39,371 bases of DNA. It comes from CBDULQ01 sp965368115. Lineage in GTDB: Bacteria; Pseudomonadota; Gammaproteobacteria; SZUA-229. How positions within the stretch are numbered: position 1 is the first letter of the stretch; each line of letters opens with the position of its first letter. This document shows, in pieces, positions 14,591 through 21,882 of the stretch. Position numbers and translations under genes: made by a program. The notes under the pieces are model-generated. The model ran no database searches. It saw only the letters and a program-made list of their open reading frames with translations, and was not told the DNA's origin. The DNA is taken from NCBI GenBank assembly GCA_965368115.1, contig CBDULQ010000004.1, forward strand, positions 1 through 39,371, written 5' to 3'.

Positions 14591-15511
14591 TTAACGGAAA
14601 TACTGTTCAGTGATGGAGTTGTGCAGGTCGCCCAGTCCGAGTTGCAACTCGTCGATAAACTTATGCAATTCATTCTGCGCCAGCACCGCCTGGTCGGCGC
14701 GCAATACTTTTTTACCCACTTCATTCAACTCGGCAATCAGTTCATCATTACGCGGCAGATGACGTAGACAGGTTTTCACTTCCAGCAGCGCATGGAAAAA
14801 AGAACGCGGGAATTTCTTGTCCTTGAGCAGGAACTTGAGAACATCGGGACGCCGCACCCGAACCTGGATGGTCCGACGATACATCTGGTAAGCGGTCATG
14901 GATTTAAGCACGCTCATCCACTGGATGTTTTCGAATGGCGTCAGGCCTTCGTGTTCGGGCAGCAGATTGGCGGAACGCACGTCGATGATACGGGTGGTCA
15001 TGTCGGCACGTTCCAGGTTGCGTCCCATGCGCAGGAAATCGTAACCGATGTCATGCAGCATGGTACCGGCCAGCAGACCGGTTACGGTTTGCGAGCCGGA
15101 AATTACCGTCTGTAGATAATCGTAACGGCCTTTCTTGGAATAACCGCTGGCGGCGTTACGTTTGGCGATCATGTACAGGTCGTTGACCCGCTCCCAGCAT
15201 TCACGCGGAATAATGTCGCGAATGGTACGCGCATTTTCCCGCGCCTGTTCCAGCGAATTCAGAATCGAACTGGGACTGTCTGTTTCCGATATCAGAAACT
15301 TGAGCACGGTGCGTTCATTCACATCGCTATGGGTCTGATCGTAATATTCCTCGGAACCGAGAATCTCGATAATCGGTCGCCAGCCAGGGCGCACGCCAGA
15401 CGGCAGATCCAGCATCAAATTGGTATTCACCATGATGATGCGCGCGGTGTTTTCCGCACGTTCGATGTAACGCGCCATCCAGTAAATATTTTCTGCGACT
15501 CGGGATAGCAT
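14591..15511 (-). CDS. Alpha-E domain protein (DUF403)
   Basis: An all-helical alpha-E protein of 306 residues, starting MLSRVAENIYWMARYIERAE, the family signature. The family was defined by comparative genomics as a partner of circularly permuted ATP-grasp enzymes and is thought to take part in making or transferring a peptide or amide modification; its chemistry is unproven. The start at 15511 is chosen because it gives the standard family N-terminus one base after the stop of the ATP-grasp gene; a longer frame from 15559 overlaps that gene. It is convergent with uup. Confidence 0.92.
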   Translation of the reverse strand: MLSRVAENIYWMARYIERAENTARIIMVNTNLMLDLPSGVRPGWRPIIEILGSEEYYDQTHSDVNERTVLKFLISETDSPSSILNSLEQARENARTIRDIIPRECWERVNDLYMIAKRNAASGYSKKGRYDYLQTVISGSQTVTGLLAGTMLHDIGYDFLRMGRNLERADMTTRIIDVRSANLLPEHEGLTPFENIQWMSVLKSMTAYQMYRRTIQVRVRRPDVLKFLLKDKKFPRSFFHALLEVKTCLRHLPRNDELIAELNEVGKKVLRADQAVLAQNELHKFIDELQLGLGDLHNSITEQYFR

Positions 15512-15512
15512 C

Positions 15513-16970
15513 TCAATGGCCCCCGTCGTCGACGATCCAGGTATCTTTACTGCCACCACCCTGGGACGAATTCACCACCGTCGAACCTTTACGCAACGCC
15601 ACCCGGGTCAGACCACCGGTGGTCACGTAAACATCGTTCGGCGCACTCAATATGAACGGCCGTAAATCCAGATGGCGCGGCTCGACTCGATTGTGTACCA
15701 GCGTCGGCGCCGTCGATAAGGTCAGCATGGGCTGCGCGATATAGTTGCGCGGGTCTTTATGAATCAGTTTCTTGAAATGCTCACGTTCCTTGACCGTGGC
15801 ATGGGGACCGATCAGCATGCCGTAACCACCGGACTCGTTGGCCGGCTTGACCACCAGTTCCGCCAGGTGATCGAGTACGTATTCCCGGTCTTCTTTATTG
15901 ATACATTTGTAAGTCGGTACGTTTTCGATCAGCGGCTCTTCGTCGAGATAATACTTGATGATTTCCGGCACATAGGAATACACCACCTTGTCGTCGGCGA
16001 CACCGGCACCCGGTGCATTGGCCAGCGCGACGTTACCGGCTTTCCAGGCTCGCATCAGGCCGGGTACACCGAGATAGGAATCGGGATTGAACACTTCCGG
16101 GTCGAGGAACAGATCGTCGATACGCCGGTAGATGACGTCCACCCGTGAAAGTCCGTCAACGGTGCGCATGTAAACACAATCGTCCTCTTCGACAATCAGG
16201 TCACTGCCCTGCACCAGTTCCGCGCCCATTTGCTGTGCCAGGTAGGAATGTTCGAAATAGGCGGAGTTATAGATGCCGGGCGTGAGTACCACGATTTCCG
16301 GCTGCTCGATGTTGCGCGGCGACAGCGCGGCCAGCATGTCGTACAGCTTCGACGGATAGTCGTCCACGGGCAGAATGTTTTCGGTTTCGAACAGGTCCGG
16401 GAACACCCGCTTCATGACCTGGCGGTTTTCCAGCATGTAGGAGACACCGGACGGCACGCGCAGGTTGTCTTCCAGAACGTAGATGACGCCGTTGCTGTCG
16501 CGCACCAGATCCGAGCCGCAGATATGCGCCCAGATACCGCCCGGAGGATCGATGCCGATGCATTGCTTGCGGAAATTGACCGAATTTTTCAACAGGTCGG
16601 CGGGGAACAGGCCGTCCTTGACGATGTTCTGCTCGTGATAGATATCGTCGATGAACATGTTCAGGGCGCGCACGCGCTGCTTCAGACCTTTCTCGACCTG
16701 GTCCCATTCCGATCTGGGAATGACCCGGGGAATAATATCGAATGGCCAGGCGCGATCGATGGAGCCTTCTTCTTCGGTATACACTGTGAAGGTGATACCC
16801 ATGACGCTGATGGCCATGTCGGCGGCGGATTTATATTCTTCGATTTCGTTGTCGCGGAGATCGCGGAGATACTGGCACAGAGCAGTGGACGCGGGACGCG
16901 GTTTACCCGCGGCGCGGATCAATTCATCATATAGACCTTTGACTTTGTAGCTTCCCCAGCGTATTGCCAT
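15513..16970 (-). CDS. Circularly permuted ATP-grasp protein (DUF404/DUF407)
   Basis: A 485-residue circularly permuted ATP-grasp protein, predicted to form amide bonds with ATP. Family landmarks include FRKQCIGIDPPGGIWAHICG, SNGVIYVLEDNLRVPSGVSY (a DNLR metal/ATP motif), LVVKPANESGGYGMLIGP (the ATP-grasp glycine loop) and the C-terminal GSTVVNSSQGGGSKDTWIV. The start at 16970 (MAIRWGSYKVKGLYDELI) gives the normal N-terminus. It forms an operon with the alpha-E gene and is divergent from the Anbu protease. The substrate is unknown; the family is predicted to make peptide tags or amide metabolites. Confidence 0.92.
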   Translation of the reverse strand: MAIRWGSYKVKGLYDELIRAAGKPRPASTALCQYLRDLRDNEIEEYKSAADMAISVMGITFTVYTEEEGSIDRAWPFDIIPRVIPRSEWDQVEKGLKQRVRALNMFIDDIYHEQNIVKDGLFPADLLKNSVNFRKQCIGIDPPGGIWAHICGSDLVRDSNGVIYVLEDNLRVPSGVSYMLENRQVMKRVFPDLFETENILPVDDYPSKLYDMLAALSPRNIEQPEIVVLTPGIYNSAYFEHSYLAQQMGAELVQGSDLIVEEDDCVYMRTVDGLSRVDVIYRRIDDLFLDPEVFNPDSYLGVPGLMRAWKAGNVALANAPGAGVADDKVVYSYVPEIIKYYLDEEPLIENVPTYKCINKEDREYVLDHLAELVVKPANESGGYGMLIGPHATVKEREHFKKLIHKDPRNYIAQPMLTLSTAPTLVHNRVEPRHLDLRPFILSAPNDVYVTTGGLTRVALRKGSTVVNSSQGGGSKDTWIVDDGGH

Positions 16971-17120
16971 GAAATGCTCGAACCCTGATCCGGTTGTGAT
17001 CGACTTGTGTTGATCATAGCTTAATACGCATTGCCGGGTGAAGTAAAATCCCTTAGGCAAACCCGCCCTGTCTGGTAGTATTCGGGTCAAACTGGGTAAT
17101 ATTCGTCGGAGTTCTGTTCA

Positions 17121-17852
17121 ATGACCTACTGCCTCGCCGTGAATGTCAATGAAGGCATCGTGTTCGCCTCGGATTCGCGCACCAACGCCGGTGTCGACTA
17201 CATCCGCACCTCGACCAAGATGTACCGCTTTTGCTGGGATGGCGATCGTATTCTGGTACTGCTCTCCTCCGGTAACCTGGCGACTACCCAGGCGGTCATC
17301 AATTCCATTCATAGCGATCTCGATAACCCGCGCGCCAAATTCAATCTCAAAAAAGCCAAACACCTTTATGACATTGCCGACTACATCGGCGACCTGAGTC
17401 AGCGTGAACAACAGTTGCACGGCCCGGCGGTGGAAAAAAACGGCGGCACGGCAGCCGCCAGTTTTCTGCTGGGCGGTCAGATCAAAAAACAGGACCACGA
17501 TGCCTATCTGATTTATCCGGAGGGGAATTACATCAGTGCGTCCACCGATACACCCTATCTGCAGATTGGCGAGAACAAATACGGTAAACCGATTCTGGAT
17601 CGGGTAATCACTTCGGAATCGTCGCTGAACGATGCCGCCCGCTGTGCACTGGTATCGCTGGATTCCACCATGCGCAGTAATATTTCCGTGGGTCCGCCAC
17701 TGGAACTGGCCATGTACAGCAGTAACAGTCTGGAAGAACCGCGCCACATGTCCTTTAAACTGGCATCGCCCTATTACAAATCGCTTCAGAAATCCTGGAA
17801 CGAAGGCATCAAGCGCGCCTTTCTCGACCTGCCGAAATTCGACTGGGAGTAG
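17121..17852 (+). CDS. Anbu-type proteasome-like protease
   Basis: Anbu is the bacterial homologue of proteasome beta subunits and forms open helical rings. This 243-residue protein begins MTYCLAVNVNEG. After Met removal Thr1 would be the nucleophile, with Asp17 (FASDSR) and the Lys of STKMYRF at the canonical positions. The ATG follows GGAG at good spacing. Anbu genes typically neighbour alpha-E, permuted ATP-grasp and transglutaminase-like genes; two of the three partners are present here, on the other strand. The stop abuts the stop of the convergent metallopeptidase with no spacer. The natural substrate is unknown. Confidence 0.93.
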   Translation: MTYCLAVNVNEGIVFASDSRTNAGVDYIRTSTKMYRFCWDGDRILVLLSSGNLATTQAVINSIHSDLDNPRAKFNLKKAKHLYDIADYIGDLSQREQQLHGPAVEKNGGTAAASFLLGGQIKKQDHDAYLIYPEGNYISASTDTPYLQIGENKYGKPILDRVITSESSLNDAARCALVSLDSTMRSNISVGPPLELAMYSSNSLEEPRHMSFKLASPYYKSLQKSWNEGIKRAFLDLPKFDWE

Positions 17853-18929
17853 TCAGTACTGGCGGGTAATCACGCGGTGCACAAAGGCCAGTTTTTCAGT
17901 AATGGTGTCGGACAGAACAAAAGGATAAGCATCCGCCAACCCCATGCTGCGATTCAAATCGTTCAACGCCACCGATAAATCGCTCCATTCGTTGGCCAGA
18001 TACTGGATTGAAATCGAGGCCAGGTACTCGGCATGGAACTGCTGGTGGCGAACCGGATTGTCGTCGCAATTACCCAGCTCGAAACCATAGTCACTGGCGG
18101 TCTCCAGGGTATCCACCATGTGCAGGTAATGGGCCCAGGTTTCCGCCCAGTCCTCCCAGGGATGCGCGCTGGCATAGGCGCTGATCCAGCTGAATTCCCA
18201 GTTCGCCTGCGGACCGTTTTCGTAATACCGACTCAGAGCGGCATCGTAATCTTCTCGTTCATCGCCGAACAGCGCACGAAAATCACCCAGCAGATTCGAA
18301 TTGCGCAACAGCAGATCCCAGTAATAATGCGCCGATTCATGGCGAAAATGACCGAGCAGGGTACGATAGTTTTCCTGCATACGGGTTCGATGACGCTCGC
18401 GAAACACCGGGTCCGCCTCGGCAATATTGAGGGTGATGACGCCGCAGGCATGTCCGGTGATGACCCGTTTCGACATGGGCTTCAGCTGGGCGAATTCGGA
18501 ATAGCCCTGATCTTCCTTCAGGTGAAAGGCCAGGCCATGCTCGGGGTCCTGCTTACGATCGATGATCGGCAACTCGAACCACATCAGGCTGTACAACAGG
18601 CGCCGTTTGGCCTGTTCGATACGCCGCCAGAGCAGGATGTTTTCCGGCTTACTCAGATCGGGGATGATTTCCGACAGGCGACAGGAAAAACAGAATTCAT
18701 GATGGTCTTCGATCGGCACCATCCAGTTGCAGACCCGATGCCGCGCATAGTTGTTACACTTGCGATACAGCCGATCATTGGAATAGGCCCGCCAGACACC
18801 TTCGGATTCGGGTGACAGGGTGCTGAGTACACGATCGTCGGGCAGAAAACCCAGTTCGTGCTGACAGTTCAGGCACAGGGAATTCTCAAAATGCAGACGG
18901 GTACCGCACTGGCACTGATAGGTTTTCAT
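17853..18929 (-). CDS. Zinc-ribbon putative metallopeptidase
   Basis: A 358-residue protein of the putative zinc-binding metallopeptidase family (DUF2248 type). The N-terminus is a zinc ribbon, CQCGTRLHFENSLCLNC, and a second cysteine cluster follows (CNNYARHRVC ... FCFSC, about 58-82). The catalytic HExxH motif is in GHFRHESAHYYWD, with a downstream acidic stretch HPWEDWAETWAHYLH likely to give the third zinc ligand. No signal peptide is seen, so it is cytoplasmic. It is convergent with the Anbu gene. A joint role with Anbu and the ATP-grasp pair in making and removing a peptide modification is inference. Confidence 0.87.
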   Translation of the reverse strand: MKTYQCQCGTRLHFENSLCLNCQHELGFLPDDRVLSTLSPESEGVWRAYSNDRLYRKCNNYARHRVCNWMVPIEDHHEFCFSCRLSEIIPDLSKPENILLWRRIEQAKRRLLYSLMWFELPIIDRKQDPEHGLAFHLKEDQGYSEFAQLKPMSKRVITGHACGVITLNIAEADPVFRERHRTRMQENYRTLLGHFRHESAHYYWDLLLRNSNLLGDFRALFGDEREDYDAALSRYYENGPQANWEFSWISAYASAHPWEDWAETWAHYLHMVDTLETASDYGFELGNCDDNPVRHQQFHAEYLASISIQYLANEWSDLSVALNDLNRSMGLADAYPFVLSDTITEKLAFVHRVITRQY

Positions 18930-19064
18930 AGGGCCATTCTATCGGCTTAGGGACAACCAGTATACGCCCGCAACCGGGCAAGATCAGCTGCAGATTATCG
19001 CCTGTGAAAAATGGCTTCGGATGAATTTACGGTGACAGTGTATAAACCGGAGTGCACAACGCAT

Positions 19065-19088
19065 CGGGGCCGCTGGATAGCGGCCCCG
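19065..19088. other. GC-rich perfect stem-loop
   Basis: CGGGGCCGCT (19065-19074) pairs perfectly with AGCGGCCCCG (19079-19088) around a GGAT loop. It lies about 38 bases after the ferritin-like gene, which reads leftwards, but has no T run in either direction. It could protect the 3' end of that message or act as a factor-dependent stop. Confidence 0.5.
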
Positions 19089-19125
19089 AATAGCACTGTG
19101 CCGAACAGCCGACACATCGCGAAGA

Positions 19126-19413
19126 TCAGTCGTGGGCGATGGGTTTATCGGTGAACAGGTAATCCTTGAGTTCATGGTCAAACTTGGGATCCTTGCGACG
19201 AATCCACTCCAGCACCATGGCCGCATGTTCTTTTTCTTCATCACGGTTGTGCGCCAGGATGGCTTTCAGTTCCTTGTCCTTGCAGGCGTCGACGCGCTGT
19301 TGATACCAGTCGACCGCTTCCAGTTCTTCCATCAGCGAAACAATCGCGCGATGCATGTCGCGGGTTTCGTCGCTGAGTTCTTCGATCGGTTCATGATAAC
19401 CTTCACTAGCCAT
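19126..19413 (-). CDS. Encapsulated-ferritin (EncFtn) type protein
   Basis: EncFtn proteins are short ferritin-like ferroxidases that form annular decamers and normally work inside encapsulin shells. This 95-residue protein matches the family strongly: ETRDMHRAIVSLMEELEAVD, WYQQRVDA and LAHNRDEEKEHAAMVLEWIR. The ferroxidase ligands known from the Rhodospirillum rubrum protein are kept with a two-residue offset: Glu29, Glu30, Glu32, Trp36, Tyr37, Glu60 and His63. The start at 19413 has a GGAGAAC ribosome site. The protein ends at LFTDKPIAHD, with none of the C-terminal extension and targeting peptide that directs cargo into shells, and no shell gene is adjacent. Confidence 0.92.
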   Translation of the reverse strand: MASEGYHEPIEELSDETRDMHRAIVSLMEELEAVDWYQQRVDACKDKELKAILAHNRDEEKEHAAMVLEWIRRKDPKFDHELKDYLFTDKPIAHD

Positions 19414-19571
19414 TTCAGTTCTCCACAAATGTAATCGATATATGATCGGCAATCCGGCATGATTGCGAGCATGCGGACTACCGTGAAATGAGTTTTCAGA
19501 GCAGCTTAGCGCATTTACCGACAGCGAACAATTGCCGGTCTATATGCATCATGTCAGTGATTCAAGCGCCT

Positions 19572-19585
19572 GTGATCTGGATCAT
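19572..19585. promoter_or_regulatory. CRP/FNR-like box upstream of EncFtn gene
   Basis: GTGAT-CTGG-ATCAT has the perfect TGAT-N4-ATCA core of FNR/ANR-type sites, with four of five bases of TTGAT-N4-ATCAA in each half. It is centred about 46 bases upstream of the likely start of a weak promoter facing the EncFtn gene, close to where class II activators bind. Oxygen-responsive control is inference. Confidence 0.4.
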
Positions 19586-19663
19586 CAAGAACCGTTTCGG
19601 GCCCGATATCCGCATTCCATTGTTGTAATCAATCAAGCCCGGCTCTGGTATTCAAACATAAAA

Positions 19664-19687
19664 AAAGGAACCGCTCAGGGTTCCTTT
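19664..19687 (-). terminator. Rho-independent terminator of the DsrC-like gene
   Basis: AAAGGAACC (19664-19672) and GGTTCCTTT (19679-19687) form a perfect stem with loop GCTCAG. On the minus strand the stem runs on into TTTTTTT. It begins about 42 bases after the stop of the DsrC-like gene. Confidence 0.92.
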
Positions 19688-19729
19688 ATATGACCGCACA
19701 TTATGGATTCGCAAACGGTCGGACTGTAC

Positions 19730-20065
19730 TCAGCTACAACCTTTCGGGCGCGGCAGGCCGGCAATTTTATTTGCACATTTGATCAGGCCTGTCGGAAACA
19801 GTGAGTAGATGTATTTCTGGTCACTGCGATCCTTGCCATACTTCTTCTTCATGATTTTGGAAAACGCCCGTGGCTCACAAACCATGCCATTCTCTGTAAA
19901 ATATTCGCGAGCGGTGTTGATGATGTCCCAGTGCTCGTCGGTCAGTTCCGGAATCTTTTCATTCTTGGCGATTTCCACTGCCAGATCTTCACTCCATTCG
20001 TCCAGATTCTCCAGCCAGCCGGCTTCGCTGAGCTGAATCGTCTTGCCGTTAACGATCGCTTCCAT
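19730..20065 (-). CDS. DsrC/TusE family sulfur-carrier protein, variant cysteines
   Basis: A 111-residue DsrC/TusE family protein, a small cytoplasmic sulfur carrier. GWLENLDEWSEDLA, EHWDIINTAREYF and YIYSLFPTG are family landmarks. The C-terminal arm ends in PRPKGCS, keeping the penultimate cysteine (Cys110). In true DsrC the second cysteine lies eleven positions upstream (CxxxxxxxxxxC); here that position is Asn99 and a cysteine occurs two residues earlier (Cys97), giving a 12-residue spacer. It is therefore neither standard DsrC nor plain TusE. AGAGGT precedes the ATG. It is monocistronic with its own terminator and lies apart from any dsr genes in the window. Confidence 0.9.
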   Translation of the reverse strand: MEAIVNGKTIQLSEAGWLENLDEWSEDLAVEIAKNEKIPELTDEHWDIINTAREYFTENGMVCEPRAFSKIMKKKYGKDRSDQKYIYSLFPTGLIKCANKIAGLPRPKGCS

Positions 20066-20260
20066 TGATAACTACCTCTTGAAAATATATAACGATTAAA
20101 ACTTGAGTATTTTAGTAGGGTATTATCCGGATATTCAGGCTGGAGTAAACATACTTTTAAAGGGTAATTGTTTCATGCCGAGCGGACCGCAGGTGAAGGC
20201 CCTTAACCCGACCTGAAATGCCGTATTTTTTTCAGCCAGTTGCATTATCATGTAGCGAAA

Positions 20261-20281
20261 CGGGCCTGCCGAACAGGCCCG
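20261..20281. other. Stem-loop before the carboxylesterase gene
   Basis: CGGGCCTG (20261-20268) and CAGGCCCG (20274-20281) form a perfect 8-bp stem with a CCGAA loop, ending 32 bases before the esterase ATG. There is no T run. It could be a leader structure, or mark the end of transcription from upstream. Confidence 0.4.
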
Positions 20282-20313
20282 ATCGTCGTTTCAACCACCG
20301 AAAAGGCAGGATT

Positions 20314-20991
20314 ATGAGCCTGGAATACATCGAAGTGCCCGCCGGCGCATCCACCGAACTGGTCGTCATCTGGCTGCATGGCCTCGGTGCCGATGGCCAC
20401 GACTTTGAAGCTCTGGTCCCCGAGTTGCGCCTGCCCGCCGATGTGGGTATCCGTTTTCTGTTCCCCCATGCGCCGTTTCGTCCCATTACCCTGAACAACG
20501 GCTACGTGATGCGCGGCTGGTACGATATCAGCGGCCTGGACTTTTCCGCGCCCCAGGATGCGCAGGGTATTGCCGAATCCGCCGAACTGGTCAACCAGCT
20601 GATCCAGCAACAACGCGCGGCCGGCATTCCCAGCGAACACATTCTTCTCGCCGGTTTCTCCCAGGGCGGTGCCGTTGCACTGCATACTGGGCTGCGCTAT
20701 AGCGAGCCCCTGGCCGGCATCATGGCGCTGTCCTGTTATCTACCGCTGGCGAACCGCCTGCACCAGGAGCGGCTGGACAGTAATCAGCATACGCCCATAT
20801 TCATGGCCCACGGGCTGCAGGATGAAATCGTCAATTATCAGTATGGCGCCACCTCCCGAATTCAGCTCGAACAGGCGGGATATCCGGTGCAGTGGCACGA
20901 TTACACCATGGGTCACGGCGTGAGCCCGGCAGAGATCGAAGACATTCGCCACTGGCTGCTGGAGCGCATCGATACGATACGGGACAAATAA
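20314..20991 (+). CDS. Alpha/beta-hydrolase carboxylesterase
   Basis: A 225-residue cytoplasmic carboxylesterase/phospholipase-type alpha/beta hydrolase, a family acting on small carboxylic or thio-esters. ELVVIWLHGLGADGHDF holds the oxyanion-hole HGLG, LLAGFSQGGAVAL holds the nucleophilic Ser in GFSQG, MAHGLQDEIV gives the Asp and MGHGVSP the His, completing the triad. The start at 20314 (MSLEYIEVPAG) is preferred since GGCAGG precedes it; a longer frame from 20218 adds a tail unlike the family. The physiological ester is unknown. Confidence 0.92.
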   Translation: MSLEYIEVPAGASTELVVIWLHGLGADGHDFEALVPELRLPADVGIRFLFPHAPFRPITLNNGYVMRGWYDISGLDFSAPQDAQGIAESAELVNQLIQQQRAAGIPSEHILLAGFSQGGAVALHTGLRYSEPLAGIMALSCYLPLANRLHQERLDSNQHTPIFMAHGLQDEIVNYQYGATSRIQLEQAGYPVQWHDYTMGHGVSPAEIEDIRHWLLERIDTIRDK

Positions 20992-21133
20992 ACCATCGTA
21001 CTAACAGCAGCTTAGGAATGTCCGGCCGGGATCAACGAAGACCGTGACTTTTTTGGCTACTCAGTGCGGATAGAATCGACTACTATTGAGTCAAATGCAG
21101 AAGTTTTTTGATTCGGTTGGAGGGCCAACTGTT

Positions 21134-21475
21134 ATGTCCAGTCAGGAAATCGATGTTTTTGGCGGCATGATGCCAGGTGGCCCATTATGGAAAATCGCTC
21201 CGACCCGTGACGAAAACGGCAAATCCTTCGTCGACTTCATGATGATTATTCCGAAGTTAAAGAAAAAACCGCAGAACTACATCGAACGCACACTGAAAGA
21301 CATCGAACTGGTATTACATCAGTATGCAGACAAGGTGGTTTTCGCCAACATGAATCTGCAGATCAACTGCCTGTGGGTATCCCATAAACCGCAACCCGGT
21401 TTATGCCAGGAACTCGCGGCCGCCATTCGACACCGGGTACCGGAAGCGATGCTGGTTGGTGATCTGGCACGTTAA
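21134..21475 (+). CDS. Conserved hypothetical protein
   Basis: A 113-residue soluble protein that I do not recognise. It starts MSSQEIDVFGGMMPGGPLWK, has a basic stretch IPKLKKKPQNYIERTLKDIE and ends with a helix and VPEAMLVGDLAR. The ATG at 21134 is chosen for GGAGG ten bases upstream; in-frame ATG 21095 is possible but lacks a site. It precedes the Hpt gene by 31 bases in the same direction, so the two are probably one operon and the protein may take part in the same phosphorelay. Confidence 0.65.
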   Translation: MSSQEIDVFGGMMPGGPLWKIAPTRDENGKSFVDFMMIIPKLKKKPQNYIERTLKDIELVLHQYADKVVFANMNLQINCLWVSHKPQPGLCQELAAAIRHRVPEAMLVGDLAR

Positions 21476-21506
21476 CTTTCACATCGATACAGACTAAAAC
21501 AAATTT

Positions 21507-21845
21507 ATGAGCGACCAAGTTCTAGACCCGAATGTGTTCAACGAAATGCGTGAACTGATGGACGATGCCCTGGGCGCGTTCATCAACACCTATCTGGACA
21601 ACTCACCGAAACTGATTGCACACATCGACACCGGCCTGGCATCCGGCGACATGGACGCGGTTAAACATAATGCCCACCAACTGAAAGGCGGTAGTGGCAG
21701 CATTGGTGCCATGCATCTGTTCGAACTGGCGAAACAGATCGAACATCAGAGCGGTAACGGACAACCTCAGGGACTCGATCAACTGGTGAGCGATTTAAAA
21801 GCAGAATACGAACGCGTTGCCGAAGCATTGAAACCTTACGCCTGA
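21507..21845 (+). CDS. Stand-alone Hpt phosphotransfer protein
   Basis: A 112-residue four-helix histidine phosphotransfer protein. The active site AHQLKGGSGSIGA has His57 as phosphate carrier, close to the family form AHxLKGSSxxxGA. No other domain is fused, so it would shuttle phosphate between hybrid kinases and receivers. No obvious partner kinase or receiver is adjacent; the unknown gene just upstream is a candidate functional partner. There is no clear ribosome site, which fits translational dependence on the upstream gene. It is convergent with argH. Confidence 0.88.
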   Translation: MSDQVLDPNVFNEMRELMDDALGAFINTYLDNSPKLIAHIDTGLASGDMDAVKHNAHQLKGGSGSIGAMHLFELAKQIEHQSGNGQPQGLDQLVSDLKAEYERVAEALKPYA

Positions 21846-21882
21846 TTGCATATTCAATTCACCGGCGACTCAACATCGCTCA

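Larger units (their letters stand above)
19414..19729. other. Intergenic region between EncFtn and DsrC-like genes
   Basis: About 316 bases without a gene. It holds the terminator of the DsrC-like gene on the right, a CRP/FNR-like box at 19572-19585, and a weak minus-strand sigma-70 candidate (TTGAAT at 19565-19560 and TATAGA at 19544-19539, 15-base spacer) that could drive the EncFtn gene. Nothing else was recognised. Confidence 0.5.

Noticed and set aside
15512..15559. Longer N-terminus for the alpha-E protein
   Set aside because: It would overlap the ATP-grasp gene, and the family start MLSRVAENIYWMARYIERAE lies at 15511.
19599..19616. GG-N10-GC spacing in the EncFtn upstream region as a sigma-54 promoter
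   Set aside because: Only the invariant dinucleotides match; the rest of TGGCAC and TTGC is absent and the strand faces away from the EncFtn gene.
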